Shown here: positions 1-4,930 of the stretch, piece by piece
Layout: the number at the start of each line of letters is the position of its first letter
Numbering within the stretch: the first letter of the stretch is position 1
Assembly (NCBI GenBank): GCA_021296435.1
Contig: JAGWAK010000082.1
Span: 1 to 6,668 of the forward strand
Direction of reading: 5' to 3'
From: Acidimicrobiia bacterium
GTDB taxonomy: Bacteria > Actinomycetota > Acidimicrobiia > Acidimicrobiales > CATQHL01
DNA: 6,668 nt
Position numbers and translations under genes: made by a program
Notes under the pieces: model-generated
Database searches by the model: none
Told to the model about the DNA's origin: nothing
Seen by the model: only the letters and a program-made list of their open reading frames with translations

Positions 1-171
1 GTCCATGCCGGCGCGCCCACCGATGCCGAGGCCCACCTGGCGGCGGTGACAGCGGAGGCCGAGCCGGCCACGGCTTTCATCGGCGGCTTCGGCGGAGCAC
101 TGATCGCCACCGCCGGCGTGGGGGTCTCGGGGCTCGCCTGGTGGTGGGAGACGCCCACCGATCCGCTCTAG
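1..171 (+). CDS. C-terminal fragment of an unidentified membrane-associated protein
   Basis: The reading frame is open from base 1 and ends at TAG 169-171, giving 56 residues of a protein that begins outside the window. About 88% of third codon positions are G or C, which fits real coding in this genome. The fragment has an Ala/Glu-rich stretch, then a Gly/Ala-rich hydrophobic segment (about residues 24-48, ending in three tryptophans) that could be one transmembrane helix, then a short polar tail ending TDPL. I do not recognise the family. Its stop is separated by a single base from the stop of the convergent map gene, so any terminator for either gene must lie inside the other's coding sequence. 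Coding status is fairly sure; function is unknown. Confidence 0.7.
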   Translation, partial: VHAGAPTDAEAHLAAVTAEAEPATAFIGGFGGALIATAGVGVSGLAWWWETPTDPL

Positions 172-172
172 G

Positions 173-1120
173 TCAGCCTGCCCGCGCCCGGGGCACCGGT
201 GCCGCCGAGAGGTCGTGCGCGCAGCGCCCGTCGGCGGTGACGGTGAGAATCTCGACACCGTCGGCGGTCACCACCAGGGTGTGCTCGAACTGCGCCGTGC
301 GCGACCGGTCGGCGGTCACCGCCGTCCAACCGTCGCTCCACAACTCCACCTGCGGGCTGCCGAGCGTGAGCATCGGTTCGATCGTGAAGGTCATGCCCTC
401 GGCCAGCGGCGTGGCGTTGCGCGGATCGTGATAGTGCGGGATCTGCAGGTTGCCGTGGAAGTCGGTCCCCACGCCGTGGCCCACGAACTCGCGCACGACA
501 CCGAGTCCGCCCGGGCGCGCCACTCCTTCAATGGCCCTGCCGATCTCGCTGACCGGCACGCCGGGAGCCACCACTGCGATCGCCGCCTGCAGCGCCCGCA
601 GCGTCCCGCTCACGAGCCGGCGGCTCTCGGCGTCCACCTCGCCGGCGCAGAACATGGCCGAGGTGTCGCCGTGCACCCCATCGAGGTACACGGTGACGTC
701 GATGTTCACGATGTCGCCGGCCACCAGCGGACGGCTGTCGGGAATGCCGTGGCAGATGACCTCGTTCACCGACGTGCAAACCGACTTCGGGAAAGTTCGG
801 TACCCGAGCGGGCTGGGGTACGCCCCCCGGGCAAGCACCTCGGCGTGGACGACCTCGTCGATGGCGTCGGTGGTGACACCCGGAGCGACCTGCTGGCCGG
901 CGATGAGCAGGATCTCGGCGGCGGCCGCCCCCGCCCGGCGCATCGCCTCGATCTCGGTGGGCGAGCGCACCGGTGACATGCGCGCCGGTCCCGGCTCCCC
1001 GCCGGCGTTGCGAACATACGGCGGGCGGGCAATGTGGCGGGGCACCGGTCGGGCCGGCCCGACGATGCCCGGATGCACGGAGGCGGACCGCACCAGCGGC
1101 CGCCGCTTGCGCTTGGCCAC
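173..1120 (-). CDS. map: Methionine aminopeptidase, type I (actinobacterial form with N-terminal extension)
   Basis: Removes the initiator methionine from nascent proteins in the cytosol, using a dinuclear metal site in the pita-bread fold. Taking the GTG at 1120 as start gives 315 residues. All metal ligands are visible: D141 (in VNID), D152 (in HGDT), H215 (in GHGVG), E248 (in TIEPM) and E279 (in QFEHT). The second-shell histidines H124 (in ICHGIP) and H222 are also present. The Pro-rich leader with PVPRHIARPPYV (residues 25-36) matches the N-terminal extension of actinobacterial MetAP1c enzymes, which argues against starting at the internal ATG (residue 48). The frame stays open upstream to 1216, but that part lies inside the crotonase gene. 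The start is not settled: AGGGGA lies directly against the GTG with no spacer. The protein runs about 20 residues past the usual ILT end, with a VTAD motif repeated three times near the C terminus. It lies 4 bases downstream of the crotonase gene, so translational coupling is likely. Confidence 0.95.
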   Translation of the reverse strand: MAKRKRRPLVRSASVHPGIVGPARPVPRHIARPPYVRNAGGEPGPARMSPVRSPTEIEAMRRAGAAAAEILLIAGQQVAPGVTTDAIDEVVHAEVLARGAYPSPLGYRTFPKSVCTSVNEVICHGIPDSRPLVAGDIVNIDVTVYLDGVHGDTSAMFCAGEVDAESRRLVSGTLRALQAAIAVVAPGVPVSEIGRAIEGVARPGGLGVVREFVGHGVGTDFHGNLQIPHYHDPRNATPLAEGMTFTIEPMLTLGSPQVELWSDGWTAVTADRSRTAQFEHTLVVTADGVEILTVTADGRCAHDLSAAPVPRARAG

Positions 1121-1124
1121 TCCC

Positions 1125-1952
1125 CTACACCGCGGCCGGGTCTCCCGCTGCCTGCGACGGCGCGGGCCAGACCGGCGGGCGCTTCTCGAGGAACGCTCCG
1201 ATGCCCTCCTGAGCATCGTCCATGGCGGCGTTGGCCGCCATCACCTGGCGCGTGTAGTCGTAGGCCTCCGGCTCAGCGCGATCGAGTTGCTCGTAGAAGG
1301 CCCGCTTGCCGATTGCCAGCACGCCGGCGCTGAAGCGACCGATCCGCCCGGCCAGGTCGGCCACCGCCTCCTGCAGCTCTCCCGCGGGCACCACCTTGTT
1401 CACCAACCCCCACTCAGCTGCGGTGGCGGCGTCGATGGGGTCGCCGGTGAGCAGCATCTCCAGCGCCCGCTTGCGCCCGATGGCACGCGACAGCGGCACC
1501 ATGGGCACCGAGCAGAACAGGCCGATGCGCACCCCGGGCGTGGCGAAGCGGCTCCGGTCGGTCGCCACGACGAGGTCGCAGGCCGCCACCACCTGGCAGC
1601 CGGCCGCGGTGGCGATGCCGTCTACAGCGGCGACGACCGGTTGCGGCACGTTGCGGATCGCCGCCATCAACTCGCAGCAGACGTCGAACAGCTCCTCGTA
1701 GAAGTCGTCGGGGCGGTCCACCATCTCCGCCAGGTCATGGCCGGCGCTGAAAGCGGGAGGAGTCCCGGAGACGACGATGACCCGCACCGCGGGGTCGGCG
1801 CTGAATCCGGTGAGCGCCGAGATGAGATCCCGCAGCACCGCCAGACCGAGGGGATTGCGACGTGCGGGGTTGTCCAGCAGCACCTCGCCGATGTCGCCGT
1901 TGCGGCTCACGCGCACGTGGCCCGTGGCCTGCGATCCGTTGCCTCCGGTCAT
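1125..1952 (-). CDS. Crotonase-fold protein, ECHDC3-like (annotated-type enoyl-CoA hydratase lacking both catalytic Glu)
   Basis: A 275-residue enoyl-CoA hydratase/isomerase superfamily protein, the usual length for a single-domain crotonase. The CoA-binding and oxyanion-hole elements are present: FSAGHDLAEM (68-77) and GIATAAGC (112-119). The closest relative I can recall is the ECHDC3 group, sharing ATAAGCQ, FATPGVRIGLFCS, ALEMLLTG and the C-terminal QEGI-AFLEKR-PVW signature. Where classical enoyl-CoA hydratase has its two catalytic glutamates (E144 and E164 of the rat enzyme), this protein has Q120 and G140. Hydration of enoyl-CoA is therefore doubtful, and the true reaction and substrate are unknown; a CoA-thioester ligand is still likely. 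The ATG at 1952 has no SD, but on the minus strand a TAGGCT box ends 6 bases before it, suggesting leaderless transcription. It is the first gene of a pair with map. Confidence 0.9.
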   Translation of the reverse strand: MTGGNGSQATGHVRVSRNGDIGEVLLDNPARRNPLGLAVLRDLISALTGFSADPAVRVIVVSGTPPAFSAGHDLAEMVDRPDDFYEELFDVCCELMAAIRNVPQPVVAAVDGIATAAGCQVVAACDLVVATDRSRFATPGVRIGLFCSVPMVPLSRAIGRKRALEMLLTGDPIDAATAAEWGLVNKVVPAGELQEAVADLAGRIGRFSAGVLAIGKRAFYEQLDRAEPEAYDYTRQVMAANAAMDDAQEGIGAFLEKRPPVWPAPSQAAGDPAAV

Positions 1953-1958
1953 GCGGCC

Positions 1959-1964
1959 AGCCTA
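1959..1964 (-). promoter_or_regulatory. Candidate -10 box for a leaderless crotonase-map transcript
   Basis: Read on the minus strand this is TAGGCT, matching the actinobacterial TANNNT -10 pattern. Six bases (GGCCGC) separate it from the ATG at 1952, which would put the transcription start at or next to the A of the start codon. No purine-rich SD is seen before that ATG, which fits a leaderless mRNA. I see no good -35 hexamer, so this rests on the -10 and its spacing alone. Confidence 0.4.
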
Positions 1965-2017
1965 ACGGTGTGCCGGATGGGCCGCCCCGGGCGCGCCGTT
2001 GTGCTACGGATGGAGGC

Positions 2018-2053
2018 ATGTGCAGGCAGATCCTCCACCCGGGACGACGGTAG
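2018..2053 (+). other. Possible 11-codon upstream ORF in the CDF leader
   Basis: ATG 2018 opens a short frame (MCRQILHPGRR) ending at TAG 2051-2053, five bases before the preferred CDF start at 2059. A GGAGG lies at 2012-2016, but it is only one base from this ATG, which is too close for a standard SD. The same GGAGG could pair with CCTCC at 2033-2037 (TGGAGG/CCTCCA, 15-base loop). Translation is unproven. It could couple into the CDF gene, which lacks a clear SD of its own, or the GGAGG may instead mark an in-frame GTG start of the CDF at 2020. Confidence 0.2.
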
Positions 2054-2058
2054 ATCGC

Positions 2059-2973
2059 ATGGCCGCCCAGATAGGCACCAAGTCGGTCATCGCCGCGCTG
2101 CTGGCCAACACCGGCATCGCCGTCGCCAAGTTCGCCGGCTTCGCACTCACCAGTTCGTCCTCCATGCTGGCCGAGGCAATCCACTCCGTCGCCGACGCCG
2201 GCAACCAGGCGCTGCTGCTGCTCGGCGTCCGGCGGTCGGCGAAGCGGCCGTCGGCGGAGCACCCGTTCGGCTACGGGCGGGAGCGCTACTTCTGGTCGTT
2301 CGTCGTGGCACTGGCGCTCTTCACACTCGGTGCCGGATTCGCCGTCTACGAGGGCATCGACAAGGTACGCCACCCCCACGAGATCAAGGGACTCTGGACG
2401 GCGGTGGTGATTCTGGGTCTGGGCATCGTGCTGGAGGGCCTGTCGTTTCGCACCGCCATCAGAGAGGCGCGGCCCCTGCGGGGCGGGCTGACCTGGTGGC
2501 GGTTCATCCGTCGCAGCCGGACCCCGGAACTACCCGTCGTTCTGCTGGAGGACCTCGGCGCCCTGGCGGGTCTGGTGGTGGCGTTGCTGGCCGTGGTGCT
2601 GTCGCACGTCACCGGCAACGCCGTCTGGGACGCGATCGGCACCTTGTGCATCGGGGTCCTCCTTGGCGTGATCGCGATCCTCCTGGCCATCGAGATGAAG
2701 AGCCTTCTGATCGGTGAGGGCGCACTGCCCGAGCACCGGCAGCAGCTGCTCGAGGCGGCCTCCACCGCGCCGGGCGTGCGCAAGGTCATCCACCTGCGCA
2801 CCCAGCACCTCGGCCCCGACGAACTGCTGGTGGCGCTGAAAGTCGAGTTCGACCCCGCACTGGATATGGCCGGCTTGGCGGTCGCCATCAATGACGCCGA
2901 ATCTCGCCTTCGAGACGCGGTGCCGCTCACCCAGGTGATCTATATCGAGCCTGACCTGCTCCAAGAAGACTGA
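2059..2973 (+). CDS. Cation diffusion facilitator family transporter (ZnT9/SLC30A9-like)
   Basis: A 304-residue inner-membrane divalent-cation exporter candidate, normally a proton antiporter and a homodimer. Six hydrophobic segments are visible (about 8-31, 34-57, 78-100, 112-133, 159-184, 189-213), followed by an approximately 85-residue cytosolic C-terminal domain typical of CDF proteins. Signatures are SSSMLAEAIHSVADAGNQ in TM2, HPFGYGRERYFW (68-79) after it, and PELPVVLLEDLGAL in TM5. In the YiiP zinc site the ligands are D45/D49 of TM2 and H153/D157 of TM5; here I align H42/D46 and E164/A168. This altered set is what I recall of the SLC30A9-like branch, so metal choice cannot be assumed to be zinc. 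The ATG at 2059 matches the short N termini of relatives but lacks a good SD; GTG 2020, 3 bases after a GGAGG, would add 13 residues. It is transcribed divergently from the crotonase gene. Confidence 0.92.
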   Translation: MAAQIGTKSVIAALLANTGIAVAKFAGFALTSSSSMLAEAIHSVADAGNQALLLLGVRRSAKRPSAEHPFGYGRERYFWSFVVALALFTLGAGFAVYEGIDKVRHPHEIKGLWTAVVILGLGIVLEGLSFRTAIREARPLRGGLTWWRFIRRSRTPELPVVLLEDLGALAGLVVALLAVVLSHVTGNAVWDAIGTLCIGVLLGVIAILLAIEMKSLLIGEGALPEHRQQLLEAASTAPGVRKVIHLRTQHLGPDELLVALKVEFDPALDMAGLAVAINDAESRLRDAVPLTQVIYIEPDLLQED

Positions 2974-2988
2974 ATCCCAGAATATTCC

Positions 2989-3005
2989 GCACTTGCAGTG
3001 CTTTT
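2989..3005 (+). terminator. Weak intrinsic terminator candidate after the CDF gene
   Basis: GCACT (2989-2993) pairs perfectly with AGTGC (2997-3001) across a three-base loop, followed directly by TTTT (3002-3005). It lies 15 bases past the CDF stop. The stem is only 5 bp and the T-run is short, so efficiency would be low. The left arm can also pair with a later sequence (2988-2995 with 3027-3034, 8 bp perfect), so the hairpin could be one of two alternative folds. Confidence 0.4.
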
Positions 3006-3013
3006 CTAATCAG

Positions 3014-3049
3014 TTTCATATACTCTCAAGTGCGTGAGAATATATGAAA
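3014..3049. repeat. 15-6-15 near-perfect inverted repeat over the lipoprotein promoter and start
   Basis: The left arm TTTCATATACTCTCA (3014-3028) and right arm TGAGAATATATGAAA (3035-3049) are reverse complements at 14 of 15 positions; the one mismatch is C3023 against A3040. The spacer is AGTGCG (3029-3034). The arms are AT-rich inside a GC-rich genome. The repeat covers a TATACT box and the GTG 3034 start, so it could be an operator for a dimeric regulator or an RNA hairpin at the start of the message. Neither strand has a T-run after it, so it does not look like an intrinsic terminator. Confidence 0.75.
3019..3024 (+). promoter_or_regulatory. Candidate -10 box (TATACT) for the lipoprotein-PKD operon
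   Basis: TATACT differs from the TATAAT consensus by one base and fits TANNNT. It ends 9 bases before GTG 3034, so transcription would start at about 3031-3034 and the message would be leaderless or nearly so. That agrees with the absence of any SD before this GTG. The -35 region is poor (TTGCAG at 2993-2998 would need a 20-base spacer). It sits inside the left arm of the inverted repeat, so a protein bound there would block it. Confidence 0.45.
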
Positions 3050-4098
3050 GACGCCTAAGACCGCTTCAGTCCGGGGTACCACAACGACGCCCAGGCACGG
3101 CTCTGGCGGCGCGGGGGATTCTCGTGGCGGTCACGTTGGGGGCGTCCTGCACGGGAGCGGCACAGCCGGCCGTCGACGGCGCAGATGCGGGCAACCGCCC
3201 GGCGGCAGCACCGGCGCCGCCCACCGCTCCCCCGACCGCTGAGCAGCCTCGTGAGTCCGCGCACGCCCCCGGCGAGCCCGCGGGCACCGAACCCCTCGGC
3301 ACCACGCCGGCTGATCCCGGCGATCCAACCCCTGCCGGGTCCCGCCCGAGCCCGGTGACCCTCGAGGCCCCGCGACCGGTGTGGAGCCCCGAGGCCGTGC
3401 GGGCCGGCCACACCCCTGGCGAGGTCGCAAGCCCGCCACCGCCGGAGCACCGCTACGGCGCCACCACCGCCACCGCGCCCCCCGATGCCGTTGAGATGCT
3501 GCCCGGTCCGTCGATCCCAAACGGACCGGTGCCGCTCGTCTCCTCCCGCCGGGGCGGGGACCCGCCTGCCGATGTCGCCACGGCGATTCTCGATGCCTAT
3601 GAGGCCTTCTGGGACAGCTACTGGGTGGCGGCGACCCATCCCGTGAACCCCGGCCATCCCGGGATCGGGGAGCACAGCGCCGAGCCGCTGCGCAGCCGCG
3701 CTGTCGGCGTCCTGCGCGGGCGGGCGGCCGAGGGCATCGCCCTGCGCCTCCCCGCCGACCACGGCGCCGGCCGGGTCATCCACATCGAGGGCTGGGACAC
3801 CGACAGCGCCGAAGTCCTGGACTGCTTCGTCGACACCGCCGTCCTGTACGAGGTGTCCACGGGCCACGTGCGCAACGACGAGCAGGCCACCGTGGTGCAT
3901 CTGGCGCTGATGCGGCGCGAGCGCGGCGCCTGGCGCGTTGTGGAGATCTTCGAACAGGCAATTCACACGGGAAGGACCGACGGATGCATCATGCCCGCGA
4001 ACACTCACGGAATGCCCGCACCCCACGAGCCGGCGCCCGCCACCCAAGCCGCCCCGGCCGGTGGCGGCGTTGCGGGCGCGGCGCCGTCGCCCTCCTGA
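3034..4098 (+). CDS. Probable exported lipoprotein with Pro/Ala-rich linker and NTF2/SnoaL-like domain
   Basis: 354 residues with the GTG at 3034. The Arg-rich N terminus is followed by a hydrophobic stretch ILVAVTLGASC (29-39). C39 may be a lipidated cysteine, although the lipobox is imperfect (Gly at -3). Residues 45-175 are low complexity, rich in Pro, Ala, Thr and Gly, as in surface linkers. Residues about 178-310 form a compact domain (ATAILDAYEAFWDSYW at 182-197; RVIHIEGWDTDSAEVLDCFVDTAVLYEV; VVHLALMRRERGAWRVVEIF) whose helix-then-sheet pattern resembles NTF2/SnoaL-like domains of actinobacterial exported proteins. No catalytic residues are evident. The tail after 310 is again Pro/Ala-rich. 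The first codons contain several rare ones (AGA, ATA, CTA) in an AT-rich stretch, so the start is uncertain; CTG 3103 or GTG 3124 are weaker alternatives. The last 38 residues overlap the next gene, and the two are surely co-transcribed. Confidence 0.75.
   Translation: MRIYERRLRPLQSGVPQRRPGTALAARGILVAVTLGASCTGAAQPAVDGADAGNRPAAAPAPPTAPPTAEQPRESAHAPGEPAGTEPLGTTPADPGDPTPAGSRPSPVTLEAPRPVWSPEAVRAGHTPGEVASPPPPEHRYGATTATAPPDAVEMLPGPSIPNGPVPLVSSRRGGDPPADVATAILDAYEAFWDSYWVAATHPVNPGHPGIGEHSAEPLRSRAVGVLRGRAAEGIALRLPADHGAGRVIHIEGWDTDSAEVLDCFVDTAVLYEVSTGHVRNDEQATVVHLALMRRERGAWRVVEIFEQAIHTGRTDGCIMPANTHGMPAPHEPAPATQAAPAGGGVAGAAPSPS
3971..3976 (+). promoter_or_regulatory. Shine-Dalgarno GAAGGA fixing the start of the PKD-like protein gene
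   Basis: GAAGGA lies 7 bases before ATG 3984, an ideal spacing, and is inside the coding sequence of the upstream lipoprotein gene. It is the main reason to accept a start that makes the two genes overlap by 115 bases. No other plausible start codon precedes the signal peptide in this frame. Confidence 0.7.
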
Positions 4099-4856
4099 CA
4101 GCGGCCGGAGCCCTGGCGGTCGCAGCACCCGGCGCGGCCGCCCTCGACTCCACCGAGGTCGAGAACTGCAGCGACGACGACGTGTTCTGCTCGACGCTGA
4201 CCGTCGAGCGGCCCACGATCGAGGACACGCCGTCCCCGAAGCCCACGGGGAGTCTCAACTACTGCAGCCCCTACTACCTCCAGGACGACGGCAGCTACAC
4301 CGTCGACGTCTGCGACAGCGAAGGGAACTTCGTCCAGACCCTCACCCTGCGAGCGAGCAAGCCGCGACCTCGGCCCACCCAATCCACGATCGTCTCCTCG
4401 GCAATGGGAGCGCTCAACCCCCCGGCACCGATCATCCACACCTCGCCGCGCTACCGCTCGGGACTGCTGGTGCAGACCCCCACGTGGCTCTGGCTGTCGC
4501 CGTCCTACTGGCGCACCTACAGCACGACGATCGTCGTGTGGGGGTACGTGGTGACGATCTTCGCCACACCCACCACGGTGCGCTGGAACCTGGGCAACGG
4601 TGACTCGATCACCTGCCTGGGTCCCGGCACGCCGTGGATCCCCGGATTCGGTGACGCGCTGAGCACCTGCAAGTACACCTACCGGCATGCCTCCGACGGC
4701 GCCCCGGGGGACCGTTACAGGATCAGCGCCACCGTCACCTTCGTGGGCAGCTTCACCACCGTGGGCCTCGGCGGCATGCGCGGCCCGCTGGGGGCGGTGA
4801 CGCGCAGTTCCTCGGTCTACGCCCCGGTTGCCGAGATCCAGGGCCTGGTGGTGTGA
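3984..4856 (+). CDS. Secreted cysteine-paired protein with PKD-like domain
   Basis: 290 residues. An Arg-rich n-region (1-32) leads into the hydrophobic segment GAVALLTAAGALAVAAPGAAA, with an AAA|L signal peptidase I site after residue 53, so the protein is exported. The mature part has six cysteines that fall into three close pairs (62/69, 94/110, 211/229), suggesting three disulfides. There are two recognisable blocks. NYCSPYYLQDDGSYTVDVCDSEG (92-114) is a short Cys-bounded motif. VRWNLGNGDSITC (199-211) with TCKYTYRHAS...YRISATVTF (228-253) has the W-x-x-G-x-G and sheet pattern of PKD-like domains. Actinomycete secreted proteins with the same order (LV-x-x-P-x-W-x-W, W-x-x-GDG, GPGTP, a C-terminal E-x-Q) are familiar to me but have no assigned function. 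It probably works at the cell surface with the lipoprotein encoded just upstream. Confidence 0.85.
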   Translation: MHHAREHSRNARTPRAGARHPSRPGRWRRCGRGAVALLTAAGALAVAAPGAAALDSTEVENCSDDDVFCSTLTVERPTIEDTPSPKPTGSLNYCSPYYLQDDGSYTVDVCDSEGNFVQTLTLRASKPRPRPTQSTIVSSAMGALNPPAPIIHTSPRYRSGLLVQTPTWLWLSPSYWRTYSTTIVVWGYVVTIFATPTTVRWNLGNGDSITCLGPGTPWIPGFGDALSTCKYTYRHASDGAPGDRYRISATVTFVGSFTTVGLGGMRGPLGAVTRSSSVYAPVAEIQGLVV

Positions 4857-4890
4857 ACGGACCGCTGTCGGCGGGATGCCTGCAGCGCCA

Positions 4891-4896
4891 TAGGCT
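4891..4896 (+). promoter_or_regulatory. Candidate -10 box (TAGGCT) for acuI
   Basis: TAGGCT fits TANNNT, is the same hexamer as the minus-strand box before the crotonase gene, and lies in the 74-base gap before acuI. It would give a leader of about 25-30 bases containing the SD GGGAGG (4920-4925). There is no convincing -35, and I see no clear terminator for the preceding operon in this gap, so read-through from upstream is also possible. Confidence 0.3.
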
Positions 4897-4930
4897 CGGG
4901 CCGTAGCCACCAGGCACCCGGGAGGCCCGC

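Noticed and set aside
215..976. Plus-strand open frame of 253 codons
   Set aside because: Antisense to map, whose complete set of metal ligands is visible; no motif in this translation.
1735..2379. Minus-strand open frame of 214 codons
   Set aside because: Overlaps the start of the CDF gene antisense and the crotonase gene out of frame; no family features.
450..2717. Very long plus-strand open frame (755 codons)
   Set aside because: It runs antisense to map and the crotonase gene and then out of frame through the CDF gene. Its composition is Arg/His/Ser-rich with no domain. All three overlapped genes have clear family signatures, so this is a high-GC shadow.
3014..3049. dif/XerCD-type recombination site
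   Set aside because: The 6-base spacer recalls dif, but the arms lack the usual ATAA/TTAT inner motif and are far more symmetric than dif arms; no recombinase gene is nearby.
3044..3058. Mini-ORF ATG AAA GAC GCC TAA inside the palindrome's right arm
   Set aside because: Four codons, no SD, out of frame with the longer gene; expected by chance.
2971..3060. AT-rich island as a small transposable element (MITE) or insertion scar
   Set aside because: The inverted arms are separated by only 6 bases, I see no target-site duplication, and no second copy is in the window.
3055..4128. Minus-strand open frame of 357 codons
   Set aside because: Antisense to the exported lipoprotein gene; Arg/Gly-rich, no start signal, no recognisable domain. 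The plus frame has an export signal and a plausible folded domain.
4005..4910. Minus-strand open frame of 301 codons
   Set aside because: Antisense to the PKD-like gene, which has an ideal SD, a signal peptide and paired cysteines.
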